This document shows, in pieces, positions 19,826-34,800 of a stretch of 64,000 nucleotides of DNA. The stretch comes from Apostichopus japonicus. Lineage: Eukaryota; Echinodermata; Holothuroidea; Aspidochirotida; Stichopodidae. Each line of letters begins with the position of its first letter. Position 1 is the first letter of the stretch. Location: contig NC_092568.1 of NCBI RefSeq assembly GCF_037975245.1, positions 35,024,501 to 35,088,500 of the forward strand. The letters run 5' to 3'. Made by a program: the position numbers and the translations under genes. The notes under the pieces are model-generated. The model was given only the letters and a program-made list of their open reading frames with translations, was not told the DNA's origin and did no database searches.

Positions 19826-22800
19826 CTATTAATCAAAATACAAGATAGTGATGTAATAAAAATGCAGTCAACTCATTTCAACTACAATATTAGCTGTATT
19901 CAATTATACACAGTATTTTAGGGTTATACAATTATCACCTTGAAAGTAGTGAAGCTATTCTATAAATTGAGATATATTCTTGAAATGGCAATAGCGGTAA
20001 AGAAAAACCTACGATAGAAAAAGTAAATCTGCTGAAAATGACACTGCTGGCATATAAATACACATGCACAGGATTGGTACTGGGGTAAATGGTTTTCTTA
20101 CTGAAGAAAAAGGATTATATCCTATGTACTTGGTAAAATTTGCATTCACTTCCTATGTACCATTTGTGAAATACTGAAAGTTGAATGTGCAACATTTTGT
20201 ACCAAACATTTTTCTAACTTCAATATTGGAATGCAACAGAATGTGAATGTACCACAGTCATAGGTATATTGTCACCTTTTATGTTCCTAAAAGGTAAATT
20301 TGGACGGTCAAAATAATCGAGTGAAGAATAGAGCAGGATAAAGCATTATTGTTGTCAATGTTTGACTATGACAACATCACACCTGTTTGCTTCAAGTTCA
20401 CTTCCATAGTAACAAAAACTGACTGCAACAATTTCAACTATCAATATCTTAAAAGTTGCACAGAGAAACTGAATGCAAGTTTTTATGAATCAAAAATAAC
20501 ATTTCCTCTGAACAATTCCTTCAATTCCTACTTTCATATTTTACTCGGCCTACTAGCATGTGTTCCTCAGAAGAAAAGTGCAGGCCACTCAATATACAGA
20601 TACAGGATTTGCACTCTAAGCAGCCATGAATTATGTCACATATCTGTACAATATAAAAGAGATTAACCCACAATTTTTTTTTCACAAACTTATTACCAAA
20701 ATTTCTCATCTGAATTACTCATATTTGGTAACAGGAGTGTTATTTGTTATGTTTATACTTGGCAGCCGCTCAGCGTATTCCCCATGGAAACACAAGATGT
20801 TTGTTCTGCATCTATGAATAGTGTTTGACAGGTTGTTTACATCAATGATTAATTAGTTTGGTGGCCTTGAATTATCAAGTCAGTTATTCAACTCAGATCG
20901 CATTATTCACTCCCATAGGAATTTCAAATGAACTCTGTCAATCTAATAACACAACCATTGTCTACTTTACCGACAACTGTAGTTTTATTTTAAAGTAGTA
21001 TGTCTTAGTCAAATATTCTAATATTGAAAACCAATTTCAGCTTCACTTCAACTTATGGACAAAAAGTTACACATTTTGAGTAAAATATGCATTTTGTATT
21101 TTGGGCTAATATTCATTTGAAAAAATGTCACTGGGCTAATTCAAATCGAAATTGATTTAGTCCAGGTTACTTTCGAAGTAAAAGGATGCTTTAATTTTAT
21201 GATGTAATGTTTCATAAGGTAGCTTAGTTTAGAGGTCAAATGGCTCTGATGCCCTGCATGGTTCTAATTAGCTATGACAGGCAATTCTGTGAAATTGATT
21301 TGCCCTCAGGTTTCTATTCAATTCTAATTCAACCCCAAAAGTGGGGTTCTGGTCAGAAATTGCTAGAAAATAGATATTCAATAATCAACATGAAAGTGAA
21401 TTAAGCTTTCCAGGATAATTATTCCTGACATTTCAAAGCAAAGGTTTTATAAGAATTATTCTGCATGAACAGAAAATACATTCTAGCACCACTGCAAGAG
21501 AGCAAGATTCTGTATTATTGTAAATAACTTAGTTCCTTTATAAGAAACCAATTATGGGTATCACAGGAAAAGTGCATTTGTTTGACAAGCACTGAAATTA
21601 TTCTTGCATTAAGCCCACAGAAAGACAATAAATTGGGCAACTGGTAAAGAAACTTTAGAACCTAGAATACTTTTTGCTCACAACACCATCATGAATAGCA
21701 AATTTGTTTCCACAAACAATAAAGGATAACCAAATCAGCACACATTATGCAGGTTTCATATGTACAGATCATCGGTACCTCAAAATCTGCTGCCTTGAGA
21801 ATATAGAATTAGAATCCACAGTCACAGAATGTACATGTAGCTAGGTTGTAATATTAATTTATATCAATTTTCTTCAAATGTCCTCATACTTACCCTGTAG
21901 CATGCAATTCCAACACCAAGCCAAGAAATACATGATGGTGAGTTTTTGCAGGCCAACAAGAATGTCTCCTTTGCTTTCTCAAACTAAAAACGGAAAAGAA
22001 AAAGTTAAACAGAATCCTTTTTTACGGGTAAAGGAATCTACTTTAGGAAATTTTATTCTCTATAGCAAAAACAAAATCAATTGCCAAAAGACATTTACTT
22101 ACAAAACATTTGATGCATTTCAGATCGTAAATGAATCACGGAGATCAGAGAAATGCTTATCTGTACTGCAAAAAGCCTGAGTAGGTTAACATTGTAAGCC
22201 TGATGTTTTGATCCTGCTAGGATCTTCTTCTAAGGCAAACAGGTAAATGAATCATGTATGGAGTCTCATGCATGGTTATTACATCATTCTAGGATGGTAT
22301 AGTGATATCTGATTTACATTAAAACATAATGCAACATTTTAATGTTTGTCAGATGATAAAATAAAACTGCTAAGATGGTAATTCTGGTCAGGAACCTTGA
22401 TTCATTCAGTACTGAATGGCTCTTTGATAATCACATAATTAAATGTCATGAAGATGTTGCTAATTAGTACATGGACTCTAATTGATATAGCATAAACTTG
22501 TATACAGCATTGTGCTGAGATAGTAAGGAGTTGCTATCTCCAAGAACTCATTAGGCTGGCTCCTGACTAACTGTAACAAATTGAACTGGGAAGAAATATT
22601 AAGAAATTATAAGGACTCATAATAATAAGGATTAATAATAATAAGGATTCATAATAATAAGGATTCATAATAATAAGGATTCATAATAAATAAGGATTCA
22701 TAATAATAAGGATTCATACAGAACAACACACTAGTCACTTAGTACAATAACAACATTAGTGAATCTATTGCACAGTGGAATAATGTGCTTTAGTATGTAA

Positions 22801-25800
22801 GAAACACAAATTGCTGCTATGCAGAAAGAATACGTAGACATTATGGACCAGACCGCACCCAGGAATGTATCCACCTGACAACCCCATCCCCCCCACCCCC
22901 AGCCCCAGCTTTCATCAGGCCTGTGAGAATTACAACATAACCATACATAGCAAGGTTAGTCCTACAATCACCACTTTTCACCAGATAATTTCTCACCTCG
23001 GTATCATGGAGGTAGATGGATGCAAGTCTAAGATAAATGGAATGCATTTCCCTTGCATCAGCAATGAAAGATAAGGTCCTCTGGTAACAATCTCTGGCTT
23101 CTTTCAGGTTACCCTGGAGGTACCGTAGGTGACCCATAATAGACCACGAATCTGGATCCTGTTCAATAAATTCATGTTACAGGAGTAACGCATTTTAACA
23201 GGTTGAATTATTATTTATTTATTTTTTTGCCCCACAAGCACATACATTTATGTATGAACTAAACTTAAAATTACATATTACTTGACACTACTCATATGTC
23301 AGTATCAATAACATACTAAATACGCAAAGATAATCCAAGTACAAAATTCGACACTGTTCCCCTAATGCAAAAACATTTCCATAAACATGAAAATCGACTC
23401 TTCCTAATCGGATACATCACCGTTTCGGAATTGGTTTATTCGAGATAGAAGAAATACTGACAAGATAAATGTCCTTTGCAGTCATTTCTCTGAAACGTGA
23501 GGACGCATGAGAGCATATTTCAAGACAAATGAACTTCGGAGGGAGATAAACAAATTCAGGACGACAACACTAATTGACCATGTGATATGAGCCCTGGCAG
23601 AGCACTCTGCTGAAAACTTGTAGAGAAAGGAAGCCAGATTCCCTCTCACCTACTACAAAATGAAGGAGGGTGTATCAAAATTATGTTACGTTTGGTGGAA
23701 TCTTTTTCAAGTTTCCAAGATTTTTCTAGTTAATCAAAGTAAACTTTTGAGCAAGACATACAAGGAGCAGGAAGGACAAAAATAAATCAGGAATTACACA
23801 GCCTTCTGCAATGCTCTTAAAGCTACTTGATTAAAGCAATTTCCTAACAGACACAAATAACAAGTAAAAATGTTGACCACTTGAAAATGCTTGACAATTT
23901 CTGTACCAAACCCAAAAGTCAATTACATCAATGAGGGATTCAATGTAGATGAAGCAAAAACAAAATTCGGAGAGTTAACTTATAAATGGCTAGGAGACTG
24001 GTCGAACCCAAGGGAAATAACCGTAATGGGACATGTTCTAAGATGAAAAGCATTCTTGCAAACTGAGTTATATAAAGTATTAAACTTATCAACCTGAGTT
24101 AACACTATCCCATCCCCTGAGTTAACACCATCCCATCTGCTGAGTTAACACCATCCAATACCCTGAGTTAACACCATCCAATCCCCTGAGTTAACACCAT
24201 CCCATCCCCTGAGTTAACACCATCCCATCCCCTGAGTTAACATTTATCCCATCCTCTGATTTAACACCATCCCATCCCCTGATTTAAGAACCATCCCATT
24301 CCCTGAGTTAACAACCATCCCATCCCCTGAGTTGACACCATCCCATCCCCTGAGTTAACATTTATCCCATCCTCTGATTTAACACCATCCCATCCCCTGA
24401 TTTAAGAACCATCCCATTCCCTGAGTTAACAACCATCCCATCCCCTGAGTTAACAACCATCCCAATCCCTGAGTTAACAACCATCCCATCCCCTGAGTTA
24501 ACAACCATCCCATCACCTTAGTTAACACCATCCCATCCCCTCAGTTAACACCATCCAATCCCCTGAGTTAACACTATCTCATCCCCTGACTCATACTAAA
24601 CCCACCATTTCTGCAAGTTTAGCAGACCAAAAGTATAACATTAAATTTCCTTTTTTTTTCATTTAATTTGTTAAGTATTATTTCTTTCATTCTTTATAAG
24701 GTCAATCAATACTTAAAGAGGTTGATATCATCTGTCCTAGTAAATAAACCTACCTGGTAGTCTAACACCAGTGCCTTGGTTAAATTATCTTCTGCCTCCT
24801 GGTATTCTTTCTTCTGAAGGTGTAGTCTTGCAAGGGCAACATGGTACAACTTCGTTGGTCCTCCAGAGGGGTGAATAAGCTCATGAGCTAATGCCCTCTC
24901 ACAAAACTTAGAATTGATAAAAATTATGAGTTTATTTGTAGTTACATTTATATGCAGTTCTGTTAAACTGTAGTCAGAAAAAAAGACTTTGGTATAATAA
25001 CTATTTGTATACCAAAAATGTTAATTTCCATTTTCCAATTACTCCCCCTTCTAGGGAATGAATTAATACAATATATTCCTAATAAGCTGCCTTTAGTAAC
25101 CACTTTTTGGGGAGAAAGAGACAATTTGAATGTCTCAAGTTTGTCATTTTCTCTTTTCTTCAGTTAAGTCCATGACTGTAAGAGAAGAATTTGGAGAACA
25201 GATCATAGTCAGTTGAAAGCTGAACTTTCCCTGATTTTACAAAAGTGACTTTTCTTGCAGTACGATGCAATTATAAGTAATCATTCCCCACCCCCACCAC
25301 CCCCCCCCCCTCCCAGGCTAGAACAAGTACCACTTTCCCAAGCTATGGCAGGAGGATGGCAGGCAGGATAAATTTACCTCTTCAAACTTTAAGGGAAAGA
25401 GAACATCATCACAAAGAAAACAAATGACTGCTTGACACTGTCTTAATAAAGTGAAATTAAAACTTACTGTATTTAACAAACAAAAATACTAAAACTGACT
25501 TTGTTCTCAAAGCTCTTCAATAACAAAGCAAGAGAAAGTAAGTATTCTAAATTTATACCTAAGATTATGTTTGTAAGTTCTTGAAAGCTTGTGATCATGT
25601 CTGCACACCTACAAGTTTGGGATAGCCATATTTATGTGTTTAAAATGGTAAAAATATTTGAATAACATTTTATATGTAAGATCTGTATCAAACCATAATT
25701 TGCATAGAACAACATACCTCACTCCTCTAAATAACTTATTATGGATGAATACATAATATTTATCATGACTATTTACATCTTATTGAATACCCAAACAGGA

Positions 25801-28800
25801 TATGTGTTTAATACCTGAGTGGCTTTGACATCCAGCAAGAACTCAACAGCAATCATATAGATACTTGACTGGGGGATCGGAGTGGGCTCTCTGGGTGGGT
25901 CCTCTTCCTGGGTGGACCCAGGGCGGCTCCCCCCAGGATTGTGACTGGTGACACTCTTCATACCATCTTGTCCAACTATCCAAAGAAGACAGGTTTAATT
26001 TGTAATAGTTATTGATCATATCAGACCAGAGACACATAACAGTTACAGCGCAGGAAACCTTGAAAACTGTACTTATATTCTCAGCAGGCCTGTCTGCATC
26101 AGTGACAGAATAAATTGGAGGAGAATATCCAAAGAAAATGTATACGAGTACTGTAATCACTGGTAATAAAAGGTGGGATGGGGTGGGGGAAGGTGGGGTG
26201 GGGAGGTGGGATGGGATGAAGTAGATGAAGGTGGGATGGGGTAGAAGGTAGGTGGGATGGGTAGGGGAAGGTGGGGTGGGATGAAGTTGAGGGAGCAGAG
26301 AATTGGAGCTTGGGCACAATTTTTAATCAAGTAGATGTCATTTTGCAAGTATTTCCACTCAAACTGACTCATCCCATCCTTCCCTCCACCCACAATTCCC
26401 CCACTCCCACCCATTCAAGATTTCAAGGGTGATTTTGTGAAGTTTGTTATGTTTTTCTTTCTTTTTTGCAGGAGATTTGATATCAGAATGGGAAGATATT
26501 CTTGGATGAGCTGCTGTTTTGTTTTGTTCTCTACACAAACAAAGTGGTTGTCTTTTATTTATGATATGATGGGTGAAATGTGCATGCGATGCAAAATGGG
26601 GATGTAAAATGAAGTTCTCCTTTAACCCCTTTCTGCCAAGAATGTTGCTGATTAAAACCAGGACAGGTTTCATTTCACAAATTTCTCATCCTCAGACCGA
26701 CAAAAAATGTGATAGATGATGATGATTAGCGCTTGATTAAAAGCAAAGTAAACTCAACGAAGAACATGCCATATTCTATCCACGAACCCTAAACTTGAGT
26801 ACTCCCCACCCCCCCTCTCCTCCCACCCCTTCAGCACTCCTACCAGTCCATGCTGACAGAGATACACAAAAGTTTCCCATCAGAACACATGCATTCTTTA
26901 TATACCAATCCTATTCCAAATAAAGGTCTCTGTCCCTTTCATTGTTCTTCTATGTTCATAATTTTTAGGCAATATTAAAATTGAACTCATCGAGACACAA
27001 ATGTTAGTGATATTATTCCATCGACCGCTGGCAAAATTCATTCAAAGCACTGCAAACAATGGTCATTTGTTAATAAAATATGGAAACTTCACTGCAAACA
27101 ACAATCACCTACAAAATAAGGAGTTAGTGTTATACCTCTATACTGAGCAAGGGACACAGGAGAGTCTATATTAACAAAAACAAGGAACATATTGTAGATA
27201 GAAAAGAGAAGAAATATGAATTTTTACTGCTGTTAGTCACAGGACGATGGTTATTGCCTCTCGGTTTATTGTAAAGTGATAAGCACTCTAAAACCTGAAT
27301 ACTTGTGCAGTAGTGCAGTTGTAAATGATTGGATGAAATTGGTACCTATCCAATGGCCTAATTACTCAATCCTTTATTACTGATAGATAGACAAGAATCA
27401 CTGCTGAATTTAATTGTCATCAGAGGAAGCAAACAGGCACTGAATATTTATTTCATTTTCTACTGACAGTGTCAAAATGTATATTAATATTTGTGTACGT
27501 TTCAATTATTTCTTGTTTTAATGCAAACCAAAATTGAAATCCAGCTTTCAAACCATTTTTTCAAATAATAACCTGAAATATGCTAGAATGTCAAATTCTG
27601 GTCTCTCATATAAAAACTTAGACATGTTTGTTTAATACTGTCATCCTCAAGAGAGGTTGGCCCACACATCTATTTACACTGCCAAATGTCTGTAGGATAG
27701 GTTCGTGGGTGGGATCCCCAGAGAACTTGAGGTAAAACTGTTACCGTGTGACCAGAAGAATATTAGGGACAGAGTGTGTGTGTTATTTTCTAGATCTGAC
27801 ATACACAGTACACCTACCTTGATCTGCTGGTGTGGGAGCTTCGTTAGGTAGATCTTATGGAGGGATAACGTAACGAGGTAATTAAGCTTGGTTTTGCCGA
27901 TTGAAATCATGGCGATATGTTTAATCACAGTTATTCAAGACAGCTAATTCTTACAATAAAATGGTGCCACAGCATGTTCTTTATTTAATATTAATTCTTC
28001 TGAATAGAAAGTTCCACCAGGACATTACTATGACAAAGTCTAACAGATTTTACATGTTTCAACAGCAGATTAATGGAGAATAATTCAGTGTTCATATTTC
28101 TTACACCTGTTTTGAGGAGTTTGTTCCCACCACCTCCTTCCTCCCCTCTCCCACACAAATCATACAAAAAATCACATGATACAATGGTTCAGTTTTAAAA
28201 ACATTTAAAAAGCATTATGCTAAAACATATCACATACATTTTTCCCTACCAAGTAATTCATATTAAAAAGGTTCGTGAAAAGTTTGAGAAAACAAAAAGA
28301 AAAACAAAATGCAGAGACTGGCTGCAAGCATAACAATTATAAAATGTTTAATCTAAGGATTCGTTTAAAGGCTTCATTCTGAAGATTAATGAATCTCATT
28401 GTTTGGGAATACCTACGAGGCTACAACTATTACTACTGTACCAGCTGTACATTGCATGACTTGCAGCTACGCTTTACAGCAATTAAATTTATGACGAATG
28501 TCTAAAATATGGGTGTGTCTGTTTCTACTATGGAGTATGCAAGTTAGAATGTCTACCCGACGTATAAACAAGTATGAACTACTTTTGTGTTTAATTTTGT
28601 AGGAAAACATATATATATATATCTCAAGACACTGAATAAAACTTTGGTGATGTCAAAATTTGCAAAACCAGCTGGATCACACTCACGATAGTGTGCAACC
28701 TCATCTACTCATAAATTTTGACAGCCTTGCCCTCAATTTATGCAAATTGCATCAAACAAAAGTTGACATTTCTTCTTCTTAGAATGTCTACCCGACGTAT

Positions 28801-31800
28801 AAACAAGTATGAACTACTTTTGTGTTTAATTTTGTAGGAAAACATATATATATCTCAAGACACTGAATCAAACTTTGGTGATGTCAAAATTTGCAAAACC
28901 AGCTGGATCACATTCACAATAGTGTGCAACCTCATCTACTCATACATTTTGACAGCCTTGCCCTCAATTTATGCAAATTGCATCAAATTCATATTTGTTT
29001 AAGGCACTTTGATTGACTTCATGGACAATAAAAGAATATATATATTTATTTCTGTACAGCGCTTTGAGATTTTATTGGAAAGCGCTTTATAAATAGCACA
29101 TATTATTATAATATATTTTTTTTCCTTTTTTTTAAGATAATGATCAAAAGATATATTTACCTACATCAGAGTTTGATATTATTTTACCACACTCATCAAG
29201 CACATTTGAGTCTAAGATATTAAAAGAAACAGGGAGACTTATAGAAGCAGATATAAATGTTCTGACCTGATTTAGATGAAATTGAAGCCCTCTTTTTCAT
29301 TGATATCGGTTTCTCTTTGGTGGGAGTAATTGGGGTTGGTTTCCCGTCGGTGGGGGTGGCCGGTATCTTCTGCACGACTGGAATGGATGAAGACTTGGTG
29401 TCCCCAACATCTAGATTATTTATTGGCATAACAACAAAAAAATCCAATAAATATGAAACTAAGCCATGACACATTTGAAGAGGTCCCCAGTGTTATGATG
29501 CTTTTAACAGTCGACTAGTATGTTAGCTGAATGAGGTGTTTTTTGCCTCTCAACTTTATTTGCTGTTAGGGACATATTCATTCAATATTATGCAATTTAC
29601 TGCAAATGCTCCCTTAATCCAGAAATCTCTTGTATCAAAATGGTAAACTTGCTAATTTACTCCCAGCCTCAAGCTCCCTTACAAAGAATCATGACAGCAC
29701 AATAAGAACCCATCAAGAAGTTCCTTTCCATATGTCATTAAATTCATCAAACAGATCCCCAGGCAACTGATTAAGCCTATTTTCAGCTGTACAACTGTCA
29801 ATTTGAAGTACAATTGAGCACAAACTTGAGATAATTCTGATTCACTGAAAAATGCAACGGGTTCTGCCTTTTTCCTTCGTACAAAGACAAACCTTGATTC
29901 AATTTTACAGTACTGGGTGACATTTTTTTTTTTTAATATCAACTTAAGAGTTTTCTGCAATTGTCAATCTCTCAAATTACACTTGGCCTTTGTATGAACC
30001 TGGTAGGCACAGTTTTTCTTTTTATAGTTTTGAAGAATATTTAGGGGCAAAATTGTCTTTAAATATTTAACGTAGAGGCAGAAACGCAACAGTCCATCAT
30101 CTTCATTCAATGTAACAAATCACATTTGTGATGAACAACGCACAACCCACAGGTAAAATAAAAATCAGTTCTGTGAATGATAATATCATGCTGCCATGTA
30201 ATGTCTGAAGGCTCTCCATGGTGTCACCATGTGATGTCCTAGTACCACTAGGAAATGAAAACTTTCTATTTAAAATTTCATAGTAAAAACAGAATTATGT
30301 TGCAGTTTTAATTATTACTAAAAAATTGCCGGTATTAAACAAAACTGGGAAAGTTAAATATTTGGCTGACGACATGCATTTTTGCAGACATAACATCTAT
30401 GAAAGATGATATACAAAAAACACTAAAAAAGTGGGGGAAAAAATTTCAAACATTAGCAGCTCTGTGCCATAACTGATAGAATTAGTCTTCAGGCTGACAT
30501 ATAGTAGACCATTGAAAGGATAATATCAGCCAAAAACCCGCTTTCTTTGATAAGTTGTTTGAATTGTGAACTAACTCTGTTAATAGGCTAACGATGATGA
30601 CTGAGTGCTCTATTACTTTTGGTCACATATCTCACTCATGACTATAATAGAAAGTATTACATTTGAAAGACCTAAATCGAAACAAAGATAACATCTTTTC
30701 CCTACCAGGGATTTCAGGGTTAATTGATTCCCAAATCCGAATGGATTGGTGAATTATTCGATTTATCATTAAGTCACATGTCATAAACAACATTAGTGTC
30801 TAAAATTTTCAGCTCAAAGTTTTTCTTTCTTCAAATGACTTAAGAAAATAAAATTCACGTCTCTGCTTTCTAGCAAACCCTGCACAAACTAATATAATTT
30901 AGTCAAACAACTGTCAAAGTAATATAATTTAGTCAACTACTGCTGGGCCATAATTTGAATTTGAATTTTTATCTTTGTTTTAAATATAATTTTTGGTTCT
31001 TTTAATAAAGACTACCTTCATGTCTAAAATTGTCAATGGTAAGCGTGACTCTTGATATATATCTTGAAGGCAACTGAGCCGTTAATTTTCTTTCATACCA
31101 TAGTTATTGTCTGCACGAATTGTAAAAACAAACATCACTTATTTTGCAACTTTTTTGATAGGCACTCTGAAAATCAATCCTGCCTTCAGGAAAAAAAAAA
31201 TTCTTCACACGAATTTATCTTGACCTTGCCTCATGGACAATTTTGCTTCAATTCTCCCACCGGCAACAGAACCAAATTAATTTTCTCAATTTCTACTCCC
31301 TTACCTTGAACTACTCTGCTATAAAATTGATAAATTCCACATGAATTGACCTAATGAAAAAATCTGTTTAGATTCAAAAGAATGAAAGATTTAGAGAGAG
31401 CTCAGTATTAAAACACTCCATAAATTGCAACATATGACCTGAAAATGAGACTGGATGCAGGCTGTCCATAAGGCAAAAGTAACTCTCATCGTGTTGTGAT
31501 AATTACTCACAAAATATGCTTTACGGGGCGGGGTCTTTAATATTATATGACGACTGGTCAGAATTATGTCAGAGATTATATTAATTCTAACACTGGTACA
31601 GTAGTTCTTTAACTGTCCTTGTCAGGAAAGAGTAAATGCTTTGAAGCTGAGGTTTTACTTTGGCAGAATTGTTCAGCAGACAAGTTAAGGGACGGTCTGG
31701 TCACTCATGTTTCCTTAATGAAAAAATGATAAATCATTTATTTCACAATAAGACAATCATGTCATTAGAAAAATATATATTCTGAATAGGTTATTGGCTT

Positions 31801-34800
31801 ATATCTTTATGTAATGTGAAGTTAGCTTGATTAAATAAATGGAGAAAATAAAGAAAATTTGGATCTATAAGTGTAGTCTTAATTTTTATTTTATTTTATA
31901 TGAGAAAGGACATGAAAAAGAAGAGACAATGGCAAAATTGGGAGGGGGGAGTGAGGTGAGGTGGGGGAGTGAGGTGGGGGAGAGGGAGGTGGGTGAGGGA
32001 GGTGGGGAAAAGCATGTGGGGGAGAGGGATGGGGGATGAATTTCAGAAGTCTTACTCAGGAGTGGAGCTTATCCTCCCCCAACCCCCTCCCCCAACCCCC
32101 TTCCCCAACAAACTAGATATGTCCATGACTCACCATCCCCTGTGAGTTCCTGAACATCTTCCGCCTCAGCATCGCCGGCTTCTACCTCCTGTTCCTCCTC
32201 CAGCAGGACTCCCCCCTCATCCTCTTCTCTCAACATTTGTTCCTCTTTGTTCTGTCGCTGTTTCTCAGCAGCGTCCATGATATTGACTTTCTGTGCCTCC
32301 ATCAGAGCATACTCAGCTTGGATGTCATTCCCAATGCCATCGTAGAACAAACCTGTCCATCACATGCAATGAATGTAACCAAAATAGCTTTAAAGAGGGG
32401 GAGAGGCTTGTATGAAAACTAAAAAGAGCTGGTCCCATACTGAGACTTATCTTTAAGCGGCTGTTTACCTTTGCTTGAAACTTTTCCTGCAATTTTCTCC
32501 AAACCTAGATTAATCCAAGAAAAATTATTTCCCCACCATTTTCTACTTTTCCTTTTGCTGGATGAACAGAAACCAATAAATAAGCACATCATTATTGATT
32601 TCATAAAATGTTAGCTTCAAACACATTTTTTTCACATAATCATTCATGAATATGGATTTTCCTCCATCCCAAAACCCCATAACAACCTGCCCCCTCCAAA
32701 ATCAAAAACAAAGAACAATTGCCTCTGGTATGCAAATTTGTCAAGCTAAGTATAATACTACAGTGGTAACAGACTTTGAGGAAACAGTAGTAAAACAGAA
32801 TTTACCACAAAGTCAATGAGAAAATGCTCCTTTTCAGCTGAATCAACAAGCTTGACACCAACGATGTCCACAGACCAGTATATTGGCATTGGCAATGTAG
32901 GAACAGAAGCATGGGGTCACATCCAGGTGGAGCATAAAAGTGTTTCTTTATTTTAAGAACTTCATACCTTAAACTGTCGTGTACGCAGAGTTAAAGTTTG
33001 GGTAGTGCAACAACTTTTACAAACAGTAAGTGTTGCAGCATATATCTGATGCTAGGATTAACATTTTAACTATTTTAGTGTGACTTTGCTGTCTAGATCT
33101 CTATTCTTTAAGCATGATTCGAGCAAGCATCTTGAAGTTAGCGAGGCAGAAACCTTCCGAGAATTCTTGCAAAACTCACTCATCAGTTCACAATGTGAGA
33201 TAAGGTGAAGTTATTGTTACTGACAATGAAAGATGCCACAATTACTGAAGCAATTACCAGCCAGGCACGAAAAGGTATGTTTGTCTAGGAACCTTTTTTC
33301 TTTTCTCATTTTTTGGGCTAGAAGTGGAAATCATTCGATAGATAAGATAGTATCTGTCGGATGTACTGAACGGATGCTCTCACGCGGCTCAGATGGAGAC
33401 GTGTGCTAAAATTAGAAAACCATTCTGAGGAGGTTTTCACCTGCTTACACACAATGATATATCGTACAGAAGCTATGGGTAAAAGAGAGCAGTGTAATAC
33501 AAAACGACATCTTAGAGAAACCTTTTAAACATTACAGTGAGATTGATGAAAAAGTTACCTTTGGTTCAAATGTCAAACAAAACTTGAGAATAATTCTTTA
33601 CAAAGAGGATGATGTATAAACTGTTTAACTAACTTGTCTGAATTTGCAGTCACATCAGCATGACACTAATGGAGAGCATCTTAGTACTGATTAAAAACAA
33701 TCAAGTACTTGAGCTACACGATGTCCAATTTTATGCTAACGCTAATGCGTCAATTTTGTTTTTATTATCTTAAAGCGCCGTATATTTAATAATGATTACT
33801 ACTGTAAGATAGATACGAAAATATAAACTGGTGGAGTTTAATACACCAGAGCTGAATATCATGATGATAAAAGTCTACTGAACTGTTCCGCTTGCACGGT
33901 CATTCTTCTCTCAGGACCCTCAGCTCCCCGAATCTTGCACCCCCTCCCCCTATGGGTAGACTACTAATAAGCCATATCGACAAAGTCCTTAAGCTTGAGT
34001 GTACTGTTAATGGTAATACCTAACAGAGTCCATGCTAGAGTGGTGTTAGGTGAGACACAGGTGGCTGCTTCAAAGAATGTTTCAGCGACATCATTTCTCT
34101 CCTCCATTGCGCAGACAACTCCGTATAACATCAAGCCCTCCAGATGCTGAGGGTTAATAGCAACGGTTTCCTTGAAGCACTCTTCAGCCTTGGTGACCAG
34201 GAATAAAAGGAAAAAGCAATATGAAGAGGGGGAAAAACTTATAAAACTAATACGGCAAATTGACTGAAATAGCGAATTGAGCACGAAAAAATTAAAAAAT
34301 CTTCTGATTTTCATAGTATTGAATAAGTAGATATAAGGTTTATTAAATTATGTCATTTCTAACAAACCATCAATACTAGGATCATGAGGCAATGCTTTTG
34401 CATTTTGATGGACTTTTTCTCTGAAATTAGACCAAATCCACCAAAGCTTCCTCACCCGTAGGCTGAGAAAGACGGAATTTCCGCAGCATTTTAAATTGTT
34501 CTTTATTGATTTGGATTGAATGTGAATTAGGTCAAATTTTAATGAGTTATTCTTCAATTCTAGATGATTCACCACCCAAGTACTTTTGCATATTGTGTTA
34601 CATATGTGCAAAGCGCAAGCAAGACACATAAATTTCAAAAAATTTGGCATGAATTTTTCATCACCACGGTGATCAAAATGATCACTATAGTCATATTAAT
34701 GAACAGAAGTGTTACAGAAATTTAGCATTTAACATCCAAAAAAAAACTTGGAAAATATATATAAATTTAAAATGCTAATTCAAAACATGAGATAAAGATA

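Noticed and set aside
24090-24597. Regularly spaced short repeats resembling a CRISPR array
   Set aside because: Units are contiguous with no unique spacers, and the context is a eukaryotic intron: this is a minisatellite.
25843-26414. Pro/Ser/His-rich minus-strand ORFs near exon 22
   Set aside because: They are translations of the G-rich simple repeat. Only 25815-25975 is supported as exon.
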